From the NCBI GenBank assembly GCA_041554195.1, contig JBFFMJ010000001.1, forward strand, positions 124,001 through 188,000: a DNA stretch of 64,000 bases, written 5' to 3'. The DNA is from JAPHSX01 sp041554195. GTDB lineage: Bacteria; Pseudomonadota; Gammaproteobacteria; Thiohalomonadales; Thiohalomonadaceae. Made by a program: the position numbers and the translations under genes. Below, piece after piece: positions 18,611-28,181 of the stretch (position 1 is its first letter; each line of letters starts with the position of its first letter). Below the pieces are notes generated by a model. That model had not been told where the DNA came from and ran no database searches. It saw only the letters and a list, made by a program, of their open reading frames with translations.

Positions 18611-21562
18611 GTGACTCCATCTCAGGCCATTCAACTCGTCCCCTATGCCACTGACCCACTGCTACAGCTGGCCGAACGATTACTGCGTGATCACCGTGGA
18701 CAGCTACCGCGCCTCGATAAGGTAGTGGTGCTACTGCCCGATATGGAAGCGGCAATACGACTGCGCCGCCTGCTGCTGCAACAGGCCTCTGTGCTCGGCT
18801 TCGATGCCCTGCTGGGCCCGCAGATCACCACCCTGCGCGGCTGGCTGAACGGGCTCCCCTCGCCCCACCAGTTCGCGGTCGTGAATGACTACCAGCGTGT
18901 GCTAATTCTGGTGGAGGCACTACGTGAACATCACCACCTGTTTGGTGGTGCCAACCTGTGGGCACTGGCCGATAGCCTGCTCAAACTATTTGATGAGCTG
19001 ACCCTGAATAGTGTCGAGCTGCCCGACGACTTAGTACAGTTTACCAGCCGTGTCGCCAGTGGTTACGGCCTGGAGGGTAACCCTCCCGCGGCACTGGATC
19101 GCGAGGCGCGGCTGATACATACCCTGTGGCATGCCTGGCATCAGCAACTGCATGCCCGCCATCTTATCGACCGTAACACCCGCACCCTGTTGCAGCTCTC
19201 CAGCTCACTGCAACAAAGCCCCGACTCACCCATTTATATGGCTGGCCTGCCCACACCGCATCGGGCAGAGCGCCAGTGGCTTGGCAACATGCTTGCCGCA
19301 AACCGTCTCATCCTGCTGTTGCATGGCGAAGGGGGCGAGGAGCCAGCACAAACCTATCACCCGCGTACCCCGCTTTTTTCCCTGTGCCAGTCACTGCAAC
19401 ACACCCTGACAGTATCTCCACCGGGCCCCCCCCTTAATGCCCTCTTTGATACCGTCTATCAGGCCGATGCCGATGCAGGCTCATTGCAGGAACGCGCACA
19501 GCACTACCTCAGCGAATACCCTGTCTCTCCCCTCGCTGACACCATCACACTGTTTCATGCCGAGGGGGACGAGCATGAGGCGCGGGCAGTCGACCTTCAG
19601 GTACGCCGCTGGCTGCTGGCGGGCCACCGGCAGATCGCCATCGTTACCGAAAACCGTCGACTGGCACGACGTGTACGTGCGCTGCTGGAGCGTGCCAACG
19701 TCGCCCTGCTCGATGCCTCGGGCTGGGTCCTATCCACCACCAGTGCCGCCGCCACACTGGAGCAGTGGCTGCAGTGCATTGAGGAGGACTTTGCGCATCA
19801 GCCGATGCTGGATCTGCTCAAATCCCCCTTCATCTTTGCCGACAGGGATCGCGAACAACACCTGAATAGCGTCTACCGACTGGAACAGGATATCGTACTG
19901 CACGAGAACATCGGCAATGGCCTGAGCCGCTACCTGCGCCAGACCCGTTTTCGTCAACACCGCCTGCCCACACCACTGGCCGAGAGACTGAACGGTGTGC
20001 AGGCACTGCTCGAGCAGCTAGCCGAATCGGCGCAGTCGCTGCTCCCCCTACTGCAAGGCGAGCACCGTGCCGCTCTCTATCTTGATACCCTGCTGCAGAG
20101 CCTGCAGCCACTTGGCTTGACCGAAGGGCTGGCGGCCGATGCCGCCGGAATACAACTGCTGGAGCTGCTGCAACAGATGCAACAGGCGGTAAAGGGGGAG
20201 GAACAGACACTCTCTTGGCTGGAGTTTCGCGGCTGGCTGGGACGTACCCTGGAGCAATCCAACTTTCGCCCCACCATGCAGGGCCATGCGGTCAGCCTGA
20301 TGGGGCTGGGACAGAGCCAGCTGCAACAGTTTGACGCCCTGATCATCGCCGGTATGGAGCGTGAACACCTCCCCGGCAGCCCCGCCAGCAGCCCCTTCTT
20401 CAACGATGCGGTGCGTCGTGAACTGCGGCTCCCCACCAGTGAGGAGCAGCTGGCCGAGCGCTTCTTCCACTACCGCCGCCTGCTGGAATCCTCGCCGACT
20501 ATCCTGCTCACCCTGCGCCGCCAGCAGGATGGCGAGGACATCCTCCCCAGCCCCTGGCTGGAGTCGCTACGCAGCTTCCACCTGCTGGCCTATGGCGATG
20601 CGCTTGAAGATGAGGAGTTGGCGCAGCTGCTTGACCACCCGGAGAGTCAGGTGGTGGATCGCACGGCTCCCCTGCCCGTGCCCAGCCAGCCCCCTGCCCC
20701 GGCACTTGAAGCCTCGCTGTTACCGACACACTATTCCGCCTCGGCCTACCAGCAGCTAATGAACTGCCCCTACCAGTTCTATGCGGCGCGCGGGCTGCGC
20801 CTGGCCCCACCCGAGGCGATCCGCGAGGCCCTGGAGAAGAGCGACTACGGCGAACGGGTACACCGTATCCTGCAGGCCTTTCATGGCGATGTCGCAGGTC
20901 TGCCCGGCCCCTTCATAAAGCGTCTGGATATGCAGACACGCGACCAGGCCACGACTCTTTTGCACGAGATCAGCCAGGCCGTTTTCGCCGAAGACCTTGA
21001 GGATAACTTCCTGCACCGCGGCTGGCTGCAACGCTGGCTGGAAAAGATCCCTGACTACCTCGACTGGCAGATCATCCGTGAAGAGGCGGGAAGGGTAGAG
21101 ACCGTGGAGGCGGATCTGCGCACCGAGGGCTTCGCGCCAAATCTGGAACTTCAGGGGCGCCTTGACCGCATCGACCAACGGCTGGAGGGCATGGCCGTGG
21201 TCGACTACAAGACCGGGGGGATCGCCAGCGAGGAGGAGGTTCTTAGCGGCGAGGCGGTACAGCTCCCCTTCTACGCCCTGCTGGCACAGCACCAGCAGTT
21301 ACCCGTGACACAGGTTGAGTATCTGGCACTGGATAGTGGCAAACTCGGCAGTAAAGTAGTGCTTCAGGGAGAGGGGTTACAGCAGTTAAGCGAAGGCTGT
21401 GCAGTACGGCTAACACAGCTGCAAAGCGAGATGTCCGCGTCACAGGGTCTGCCCGCCTGGGGTGATGAGAAGGTCTGCGGCTACTGCCAGATGGAGGGTC
21501 TATGCCGACGCACGACATGGCCACTGGGTGAACATCACGGGGAAGATAATCACGGGCAATAA
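18611..21562 (+). CDS. AddB-like inactivated helicase/PD-(D/E)XK nuclease
   Basis: One half of an AddAB-type double-strand-break resection machine, the alternative to RecBCD. The 983-aa protein begins with a GTG. Its UvrD-like N-terminal part lacks a Walker A motif, as in AddB. The C terminus is a RecB-family nuclease domain with VVDYKTGG (about 863-870). Cysteine Cys718 (in MNCPYQFY) and the cluster CGYCQMEGLC (about 956-965) match the iron-sulfur staple of AddB. It lies upstream of the AddA-like gene on the same strand, but a terminator and about 550 bp of non-coding DNA separate the two. Confidence 0.87.
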   Translation: MTPSQAIQLVPYATDPLLQLAERLLRDHRGQLPRLDKVVVLLPDMEAAIRLRRLLLQQASVLGFDALLGPQITTLRGWLNGLPSPHQFAVVNDYQRVLILVEALREHHHLFGGANLWALADSLLKLFDELTLNSVELPDDLVQFTSRVASGYGLEGNPPAALDREARLIHTLWHAWHQQLHARHLIDRNTRTLLQLSSSLQQSPDSPIYMAGLPTPHRAERQWLGNMLAANRLILLLHGEGGEEPAQTYHPRTPLFSLCQSLQHTLTVSPPGPPLNALFDTVYQADADAGSLQERAQHYLSEYPVSPLADTITLFHAEGDEHEARAVDLQVRRWLLAGHRQIAIVTENRRLARRVRALLERANVALLDASGWVLSTTSAAATLEQWLQCIEEDFAHQPMLDLLKSPFIFADRDREQHLNSVYRLEQDIVLHENIGNGLSRYLRQTRFRQHRLPTPLAERLNGVQALLEQLAESAQSLLPLLQGEHRAALYLDTLLQSLQPLGLTEGLAADAAGIQLLELLQQMQQAVKGEEQTLSWLEFRGWLGRTLEQSNFRPTMQGHAVSLMGLGQSQLQQFDALIIAGMEREHLPGSPASSPFFNDAVRRELRLPTSEEQLAERFFHYRRLLESSPTILLTLRRQQDGEDILPSPWLESLRSFHLLAYGDALEDEELAQLLDHPESQVVDRTAPLPVPSQPPAPALEASLLPTHYSASAYQQLMNCPYQFYAARGLRLAPPEAIREALEKSDYGERVHRILQAFHGDVAGLPGPFIKRLDMQTRDQATTLLHEISQAVFAEDLEDNFLHRGWLQRWLEKIPDYLDWQIIREEAGRVETVEADLRTEGFAPNLELQGRLDRIDQRLEGMAVVDYKTGGIASEEEVLSGEAVQLPFYALLAQHQQLPVTQVEYLALDSGKLGSKVVLQGEGLQQLSEGCAVRLTQLQSEMSASQGLPAWGDEKVCGYCQMEGLCRRTTWPLGEHHGEDNHGQ

Positions 21563-21566
21563 AAAA

Positions 21567-21586
21567 GGCGACTCAAAAAAGTCGCC
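21567..21586 (+). terminator. terminator after the AddB-like gene
   Basis: Stem GGCGACT/AGTCGCC with a 6-nt A-rich loop, A-run before and a modest T-rich tract after, starting 5 bp beyond the stop codon. It implies that the AddA-like gene is not simply cotranscribed. Confidence 0.75.
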
Positions 21587-22110
21587 TGATATTTTCATCC
21601 CTCCTGGCTTCCTGCCAGCACCATTCCATTGGCGTATCATCCTGATAGATCCATTAAGGTGGAAGCATGTTCCACTTGTTGTTATTACTTTACGACATCC
21701 TTGCCGTGTCACTCCATGTGTGTAAAGTCACTTCCATTTGACCACTCATCCCAGAGTCTCCCGCTTCACATTCTTGTGCATTCCTAACGACATCCCTGCC
21801 ATGTCACTCCCTGTGTAACTGCCAACTCCTTTTGACCGCCCGTCCTTAGTTTTTCCCTGTTCATGTCCTTGTTGAGGTACAGATTACCAATCCCCCCAAT
21901 TCCTACAAGTGGGGTGTCATCCCGCATAAGGGTAAACCCTTAAACAAAAAAAGACTATTTTCTAACTAATTCAATTGGTTAAAAATAACCACACAATAAT
22001 AGTGCGCTAAGTAGTTACAGCCCAAGCACCCCACCGCCTACATCCCTATAGGAATCGTCCTACACACATCGCCTGTTTACCGCCCCCATTGAGGCCATTA
22101 TGCTGTCACC
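21587..22110. other. 524-bp intergenic region between the AddB- and AddA-like genes
   Basis: This stretch has no convincing gene and reads as more AT-rich than its neighbours. It holds the diverged direct repeat listed separately, a palindrome TAAGGGT-AA-ACCCTTA at 21927-21942 followed by an A-run, a small hairpin GGTTA-AAAA-TAACC near 21978, and an inverted repeat TAGGA-ATCG-TCCTA at 22049-22062. The last lies about 50-60 bp before the helicase start, in a promoter position. The functions are unknown. Confidence 0.6.
21692..21845. repeat. diverged direct repeat, two copies 95 bp apart
   Basis: Copy 1 (21692-21751) and copy 2 (21787-21845) share ACGACATCC-TGCC-TGTCACTCC-TGTGT in the same order, then a gap, and both end in TTTGACC-C-C-TCC. 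They differ at scattered positions, so the duplication is old or the units are family members. Neither copy is coding. They could be members of a dispersed intergenic repeat or relics of a duplicated control region. Confidence 0.6.
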
Positions 22111-25100
22111 ATGACAAAGAACCTCGGACCCAGCTCCCCACTTATTAACGCCACCGTGATGGCCTCGGCCGGTACAGGCAAAACCTGGCTACTGGTCAGC
22201 CGTCTGCTACGCCTGTTACTGCATGGTGCCCGCGCCGATACCACTCTCGCCATCACCTTTACCCGCAAGGCGGCGGCAGAAATGCAGACCCGCCTCTCCG
22301 AGCGCCTGTTTGCCCTCGCCTCAGCGGATAATGAGACGCTGGCCGCACTGCTGCGAGAGCTAGAACTAACTCCTGACGAGTCAACCATGGTGCGTGCCCG
22401 TGGCCTCTACGAGGAGCTGCTACAGAGCGGCAAAAGTGTTCGTAACACCACCTTCCACGCCTTCTGTCAGGATATCCTGCGTCGCTTCCCGCTGGAGGCT
22501 GATGTGCCGCCCGGCTTTGAGCTGCAGGAGAGCAGCGGCGAGCTTGCCCGTACCGCCTGGGAAGTTCTGATAGAGCAGGCCACGCTACAACCCGATGGCG
22601 AGTTGGCACAACAGCTCGAAATCCTGCTTGGCTACTGCGGTGGCCTGCATGGACTGACCGAGGCCCTGTTTGGCTTTCTCAACCATCGTGGTGACTGGTG
22701 GGCCTATACCGAGGAGCAGCGGCACTCACATGCCTTCGCTGTCGAGCGACTGCGAGAACAGTTACAGATCCGCAATGAAGCAGCACCGCTTGAACACCTC
22801 TTTACCCCTGGGCGCGAGCAGGCGCTGAGCGCCTACTGCACCCTGCTCAATAAACATCCGATCAAGAGCAACCTCGGCAGACTGGAACTGCTGGCCGGTG
22901 CCCGCAACACAGAGTTGAGTCTGAAGCAGCGTTTCGGCCACTGCCGTGAGGCACTGCTGACCCAAAAAGATGAGCCGCGCGCCTGCAAGCCCTCCAAGGC
23001 ACAGGCGGTAAAAATGGGCGAAGAGGGACAGGAGCAGTTCATCGAACTGCACCAGCAACTCTGCGCGGTAGTAATGGAGACCCTGGATCAAATCAGCGCT
23101 ATCGCGAGCCTGGAGGCCTGTCGTGCCTGGTATGCAGTAGGGACACAACTACTCGAGCACTTCCAGCGCATTAAGGCCGAACGTCGACAGCTCGACTTTA
23201 CCGACCTGGAGTGGCGTGCCTATCGCCTGTTGCACCACGCCGAGAATGCCCAATGGGTGCAGTACAAACTGGACCAGCGCATCGAGCACCTGCTGGTCGA
23301 TGAGTTTCAGGACACCAACCCCACCCAATGGCGTCTGCTACAGCCGCTACTGCAGGAGATGGCGGCGGGGGCCGCCGAGCGCCACCGCAGTGTCTTTCTG
23401 GTGGGCGATGCCAAGCAGTCTATCTACCGCTTTCGTCGCGCCGAACCACGTCTGTTTCAAGCCGCACACGAGTGGCTGGAACAAAACCTGGATGCCCGCA
23501 GCTATCCGCTGCATACCTCATGGCGCTCCGCCCCCGCCATCATGCAGGGGGTCAACAAACTCTTTGGCAACAATGGCCCGATGCAGGGGATACTGCGTGA
23601 CTTCAGCGACCACGACACCCACCTGCACGAGCTGTGGGGACAGATCACCGTACTGCCGCTAATTAACGAGCAGAAAGAGGAGGAGGCACCTCCCACGCCC
23701 ACCCTACGCAACCCGCTACACCAGCCACGCATCATCAAGGGCGATGATCGCTACCAGCGCGAGGGCGAGATGATCGCCAACGAGATCGGCCAGCTGGTCG
23801 CGGCGAGAACCCCCGTGGGTAAGGCCGGCGACGCACGCCCCATGCGTTATGGTGATGTGATGATACTGGTGCGGAGCCGCGCCCATGTGGGAGACTATGA
23901 GCGTGCGCTACGTCAGGCGGGGATCCCCTACCTCGGAGCCGAGCGCGGCACCCTGTTGCAGAGCCTGGAGGTGCGCGACATGGTGGCCCTGCTGGAGGTA
24001 CTGATCACCCCCTACAACAACCTGTCGCTAGCCCATGTTCTACGCTCACCGCTGTTTTCCTGCACCAATGAAACACTTATGCAGTTGGCGGCAATGCCCA
24101 AGGAGAGCGGCAACTGGTATCAAAGAGTCGCCACACTGGCGCAACACGACAACACCCACCCACTTCACCGGGCATGGCAACTGCTCAGTAGCTGGCGTAC
24201 ACGAGTCGGCAAACTACCGATTCACGACCTGCTTGATCGCATCTTCAGTGAGGGCAATGTACTGGCCCGTTATCATGCTGCCTACCCCGCCCACCTTCAC
24301 GCCAGAAGCGAGTCGAATCTGACACGCTTTCTGGAACTGGCACTGGCCATCGACAGCGGCCGCTACCCCAGTCTTGGCCACTTTCTCGCCCGCCTGGGTG
24401 AGATGCGTGAAAATAGCGACGAGGCACCGGATGAAGCACCCGCCACCGGCAGCAGTGATCGGGTACGCATAATGACCATCCACGCCTCCAAGGGTCTGGA
24501 GGCACCGGTGGTATTTATTGCCGACAGTGCCCGCGGTGTTGCCCGGGATCGTCCCTTTCGTGCCCTCATCGACTGGCCCGCCGAAGCACCACGGCCCCAC
24601 ACCTTTTTACTGGTCGGCAAAAAGGGGCAGCTGCCCCCCCTGACGCGCCAGGCTCTGGAGCGTGAACAGGGAGAAGAGCAACGCGAAGATGCCAACCTGC
24701 TCTACGTCGCCCTCACCCGTGCACGCCAGCATCTCTTCCTTAGCGCCTGTGCGCCGCGTCGCGGTGAAGAACTGGGCTGGTATGGTGCAATGCGCAAGGC
24801 ACTCGACCCGCTTGATGAGACGGCGGCCGATGCTCCCTGCCGGCTACAAAGCGGCTCCGCTCCTGCGCTAAGCGAAGTGCCCGACAGTAGCGATGTAAGT
24901 GCCACGGGAACGAATATTCCCATGGCGCTTTCCAGCCCCATCAGTGTGCCGACAAAAGAGTACGAAATCGCCCCCAGTTATCATCGCGGTGATGAGGTGA
25001 CTATGACCGCCTCTGGCGGTGACGAGGATGGTCGCCGACGCGGCATCGCCATCCACCGATTATTGGAGTTAATGACCAGTAGCGACAGTGAAGCGTGGCA

Positions 25101-25521
25101 AGACAGTATTGACCAGGTGGCCCAGGAACTGGGCACGCCACATGACGATACTGAACTACTAGAGTGGGTAGCGGAGGTAAAACAACTCTTTGCAGAGCCC
25201 AGACTTGAACAGATATTACGACCGGAGAACGGTGAGGCGATTAACGAAATACCTATCATCTATCAGCAGCAGGGACGTACCGTTCACGGCATCATCGACC
25301 GGCTGTTGCTACGCCACGACGAGGTCTGGGTGATCGACTACAAAAGCCATCGCCAGGCCACCGGTGAAAACCTTGCCACACTGGCCGCCCCGTATCGCGA
25401 ACAACTTCATTACTACGCCGAGGGAGTAAGTAAAATATGGCCCGCACGGCGGGTACGTACCTTCCTGCTATTCACCCACTGCGGGGGGCTGGTAGAGGCC
25501 GAAGTCTATGCCATCATCTAA
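22111..25521 (+). CDS. AddA-like UvrD/Rep helicase-nuclease
   Basis: ATP-dependent helicase subunit of an AddAB-type recombination complex, acting with the upstream AddB-like protein to process broken DNA ends. The 1136-aa protein begins with the SF1 Walker A ASAGTGKTW (18-26). It has LVDEFQDTNPTQW (about 396-408), GDAKQSIYRFRRAEP, the motif VI-type YVALTRARQHLF (about 866-877), and a C-terminal RecB-family nuclease with VIDYKSHRQ (about 1073-1081). Size and domain order match AddA. The name is given by family and context. Some databases simply call such proteins UvrD-helicase domain proteins. Confidence 0.88.
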   Translation: MTKNLGPSSPLINATVMASAGTGKTWLLVSRLLRLLLHGARADTTLAITFTRKAAAEMQTRLSERLFALASADNETLAALLRELELTPDESTMVRARGLYEELLQSGKSVRNTTFHAFCQDILRRFPLEADVPPGFELQESSGELARTAWEVLIEQATLQPDGELAQQLEILLGYCGGLHGLTEALFGFLNHRGDWWAYTEEQRHSHAFAVERLREQLQIRNEAAPLEHLFTPGREQALSAYCTLLNKHPIKSNLGRLELLAGARNTELSLKQRFGHCREALLTQKDEPRACKPSKAQAVKMGEEGQEQFIELHQQLCAVVMETLDQISAIASLEACRAWYAVGTQLLEHFQRIKAERRQLDFTDLEWRAYRLLHHAENAQWVQYKLDQRIEHLLVDEFQDTNPTQWRLLQPLLQEMAAGAAERHRSVFLVGDAKQSIYRFRRAEPRLFQAAHEWLEQNLDARSYPLHTSWRSAPAIMQGVNKLFGNNGPMQGILRDFSDHDTHLHELWGQITVLPLINEQKEEEAPPTPTLRNPLHQPRIIKGDDRYQREGEMIANEIGQLVAARTPVGKAGDARPMRYGDVMILVRSRAHVGDYERALRQAGIPYLGAERGTLLQSLEVRDMVALLEVLITPYNNLSLAHVLRSPLFSCTNETLMQLAAMPKESGNWYQRVATLAQHDNTHPLHRAWQLLSSWRTRVGKLPIHDLLDRIFSEGNVLARYHAAYPAHLHARSESNLTRFLELALAIDSGRYPSLGHFLARLGEMRENSDEAPDEAPATGSSDRVRIMTIHASKGLEAPVVFIADSARGVARDRPFRALIDWPAEAPRPHTFLLVGKKGQLPPLTRQALEREQGEEQREDANLLYVALTRARQHLFLSACAPRRGEELGWYGAMRKALDPLDETAADAPCRLQSGSAPALSEVPDSSDVSATGTNIPMALSSPISVPTKEYEIAPSYHRGDEVTMTASGGDEDGRRRGIAIHRLLELMTSSDSEAWQDSIDQVAQELGTPHDDTELLEWVAEVKQLFAEPRLEQILRPENGEAINEIPIIYQQQGRTVHGIIDRLLLRHDEVWVIDYKSHRQATGENLATLAAPYREQLHYYAEGVSKIWPARRVRTFLLFTHCGGLVEAEVYAII

Positions 25522-25527
25522 GAAAAA

Positions 25528-25546
25528 AGGCTGTCGTTGACAGCCT
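25528..25546. terminator. bidirectional terminator between the AddA-like gene and dsbC
   Basis: An 8-bp perfect stem (AGGCTGTC/GACAGCCT) with a 3-nt loop, flanked by an A-run on the left and T5 on the right. It serves two convergent genes and lies 6 bp after the helicase stop. Confidence 0.88.
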
Positions 25547-25570
25547 TTTTATACCGGGCACCACTGATAA

Positions 25571-26329
25571 TTACTGGAACAAGGACAGCAACTGCTTCGG
25601 CGGTGCATAACCCGGTTGCAGACGGCCATCCTCCAGTATCAGAGAAGGGGTACTGTTGATCCCCAGTTGCTGCGCCAGTTGCATATGCATACCCACCGGC
25701 GCATCGCACTTAATCGGCTCGATTTTACCGATACCCTTGGCATTATCCATTGCTGCATTTCGATCTTCAGCACACCAGACACTGACCGCCTTGTCATAAG
25801 ATGGCGAGTTGAGGCCGGCTCGCGGAAATGCCAGATAACGCACGCTAATACCCAATGCGTTTATCTGCGCCATATCCTGATGTAGCTTGCGACAATAGAC
25901 ACAATCGATATCGGTAAAGACATTAATTACATGTTTCTCATTCTGCGCCTTGTAGACAATCATCGACGACTCAGGAATCGTCTCCAGGATCTTCAGGCGG
26001 CCACCGGCACGACGCTGTTCGGTAAGATTGTCCAGTGTTTCCAGGTTATAGATCTCACCGCGAATAAGGTGTTTGGCATCACTGGAAATATAAAAGACCT
26101 CAGAACCATAAAGGGCCTCGTAAAAACCCGGGAGAGGGGCATCGGCAATGGCATCTGGCTGGGCATTGAAGGCCTTATCAAGGCGTCCTCTAATCTGCTC
26201 CATATCCCCTTGAGCCACCACCGGTCGCTCTACCGGTGCCACCGAGGCGACGGCCCGCTCATCTTTCGCCACCACGATGATCACAGCGACAAAAATGATC
26301 GATACCAATAAAAAAAGGGGCTTTGTCAT
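25571..26329 (-). CDS. dsbC: thiol:disulfide interchange protein DsbC
   Basis: Periplasmic dimeric disulfide isomerase that corrects wrong disulfides. The start at 26329 is chosen because an AGGAG site lies 7 nt upstream. It gives 252 aa beginning with a hydrophobic export signal or anchor (residues 4-21). An N-terminal dimerisation domain (about 42-115) precedes the thioredoxin-fold domain with the catalytic CVYC (143-146). A second cysteine pair (about 186 and 208) matches the structural disulfide of DsbC. The cis-proline region NSTPSLI is present. It overlaps nothing and ends facing the AddA-like gene. Confidence 0.93.
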   Translation of the reverse strand: MTKPLFLLVSIIFVAVIIVVAKDERAVASVAPVERPVVAQGDMEQIRGRLDKAFNAQPDAIADAPLPGFYEALYGSEVFYISSDAKHLIRGEIYNLETLDNLTEQRRAGGRLKILETIPESSMIVYKAQNEKHVINVFTDIDCVYCRKLHQDMAQINALGISVRYLAFPRAGLNSPSYDKAVSVWCAEDRNAAMDNAKGIGKIEPIKCDAPVGMHMQLAQQLGINSTPSLILEDGRLQPGYAPPKQLLSLFQ

Positions 26330-26347
26330 AACAGAACTCCTGCTCAC

Positions 26348-26830
26348 TCAGTCGCGGAAATTGGTGAATTGGAGCGGCTGCTCCAGCCCGGCCCCCTTGA
26401 TCAGGGCCATCGCCTGTTGCAGATCATCACGTTTTTTGCCCGTGATGCGCACCTGTTCCCCCTGAATCGAGGCCTGCACCTTCATCTTGCTCTCTTTGAC
26501 CAGCTTGACGATCTTCTTTGCCAGCTCCTTGTCGATCCCCTCTTTCAATAGCAGCTTTTGGCGTGCCCGCATATTACTGCTCTCAACCCCCTGCTTCTCC
26601 AGACTCTGAATATCGAGACCGCGCTTGACCAGCTTCTGATTCAGTATCGTCATCATCTGATCGAGCTGAAATTCACTCTCCGCCTCCAATGTTAATCCCT
26701 CCTTGGTCTCCTCGATTTTGGCATCACTCCCCTTAAAATCGAACCGGGTATTGATCTCACGATTGGCCTGATCGACCGCATTACTCAGCTCGTGACGTTC
26801 AAGTTCGGAAACTACATCAAATGAAGGCAT
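26348..26830 (-). CDS. YajQ family nucleotide-binding protein
   Basis: A 160-aa protein starting MPSFDVVSELERHELSNAVD, the signature N terminus of YajQ, with two ferredoxin-like halves and the conserved FDFKGSDA segment near 31-38. Family members bind c-di-GMP (XC_3703 of Xanthomonas) or other nucleotides and have been linked to transcription control. It lies 18 bp upstream of dsbC and downstream of an HD-GYP phosphodiesterase gene, so a c-di-GMP connection is attractive though unproven. Confidence 0.93.
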   Translation of the reverse strand: MPSFDVVSELERHELSNAVDQANREINTRFDFKGSDAKIEETKEGLTLEAESEFQLDQMMTILNQKLVKRGLDIQSLEKQGVESSNMRARQKLLLKEGIDKELAKKIVKLVKESKMKVQASIQGEQVRITGKKRDDLQQAMALIKGAGLEQPLQFTNFRD

Positions 26831-26868
26831 TGCTCTTTCTTCCTCGTGTTCAAATTACGGCCGTAACT

Positions 26869-28140
26869 TTACACCATCACGGCGGGGGCGGTCATATTGC
26901 TCTGTAGAATAAGTTTGCGCACATCAATACCGAAGGCATTGGACTCCAGTATTTTTTTAATGCGCACGGGACGCTCGCGCTTCTCCTGCAGTTCAAGATT
27001 CATCATCTTAGCCTGAGGGAAAGGTTGCTTATTGCCGTCTAGCACCAGCGTCAAAATCGGATTGAGACGACGACTGCGATTGACCGTCATTACCACCCCC
27101 ACCTCACCACTATCCAGCTCGACCAGACTGCCGATAGGATAGATGCCCAGACACTGGATAAACGACTCGACCAGCTCCATGGGAAAGCTTTTAGCCGCCA
27201 CCGCATACATCATATTCAGTGCCTCGTGAGGCGAAATACCGATATGGTAGGCACGGTCACTGGTTACGGCATCGTAAAAATCAATAATGGAAACAATCAA
27301 TGCGTAACTGTTTAACTCTTTCCCCTTCAGTCCTCGCGGGTAGCCGCTGCCATCGTAGCGCTCGTGGTGCGACAGTGCGATCTCCAATACCGCAGGGTGA
27401 AGGTCGTCATGCCCCTTAAGAATCGCGTGACCCAGCTCAGGATGACGGTTCATAATCACCCTCTCATCACCATCCAGACGTCCTGGCTTGTTGAGGATCT
27501 CACTGGGAACCCGCATCTTGCCGACATCGTGCAGCAATGCACCCAGCCCGAGGTGAGACAGCTCCTTCTCCTGCAGCCCTAGAAAACGACCGAAAAGCAA
27601 TGACAACACACAGACATTGATACTGTGCATAGAGGTGTATTCATCGCGATTTTTCAGCTGGGTAAGCCACACCATGGCATTTTCGTTTTTCACGATATTC
27701 TCGGCGAGGCGATCCGCCAGTTCACGCGCGCCACCCGTATCAATACTTTTTCCCAGCCGTACATCATCCAGCACACTGCCGATGTAGTCCTTGGCGGCGC
27801 TATGGAGCATAATCGCTTCGGGTAGGGTTTGAGTAAATCCTTCCTTGTCCCGATACTCCACCCTCTGTCGTGAAGGCTTGCGATTCAGCCCCTGCGTAGA
27901 AAAGCGCACCTCTCTGGTCACCGATGCCGTAGGTGTATCCAGTTGCCAGTCGATGCTCTGCTCCACATCGATATAGACAAAGTCGCAACACTCCCGCAAC
28001 TGCTCCAATTCGTCCTGATTGCGGATGGGAAAGCCCTGAAACAAAAACGGTGACTCGAGCCAGGGACGATCAAGCTGCGCCACATACATACCGATGCACA
28101 GCTTCTCTACCTCAACCTTTTCATGCGCGTTCTTTCTCAT
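26869..28140 (-). CDS. HD-GYP domain cyclic di-GMP phosphodiesterase
   Basis: A 423-aa cytoplasmic protein with an N-terminal DUF3391 domain (about 8-130, starting VEVEKLCIGMYVAQLDRPW) and a C-terminal HD-GYP domain (about 145-345). The HD pair is LLHDVGK near 203-209, and the GYP signature lies in HHERYDGSGYPRGLKG near 257-272. All metal-binding positions visible by eye are kept, so it is probably active in degrading c-di-GMP. It lacks a membrane anchor or receiver domain. The closely spaced yajQ downstream may share its transcript. Confidence 0.93.
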   Translation of the reverse strand: MRKNAHEKVEVEKLCIGMYVAQLDRPWLESPFLFQGFPIRNQDELEQLRECCDFVYIDVEQSIDWQLDTPTASVTREVRFSTQGLNRKPSRQRVEYRDKEGFTQTLPEAIMLHSAAKDYIGSVLDDVRLGKSIDTGGARELADRLAENIVKNENAMVWLTQLKNRDEYTSMHSINVCVLSLLFGRFLGLQEKELSHLGLGALLHDVGKMRVPSEILNKPGRLDGDERVIMNRHPELGHAILKGHDDLHPAVLEIALSHHERYDGSGYPRGLKGKELNSYALIVSIIDFYDAVTSDRAYHIGISPHEALNMMYAVAAKSFPMELVESFIQCLGIYPIGSLVELDSGEVGVVMTVNRSRRLNPILTLVLDGNKQPFPQAKMMNLELQEKRERPVRIKKILESNAFGIDVRKLILQSNMTAPAVMV

Positions 28141-28181
28141 CCTACACTTCCCCTGTGAAAACCCTTACTTAACTCCAGACA

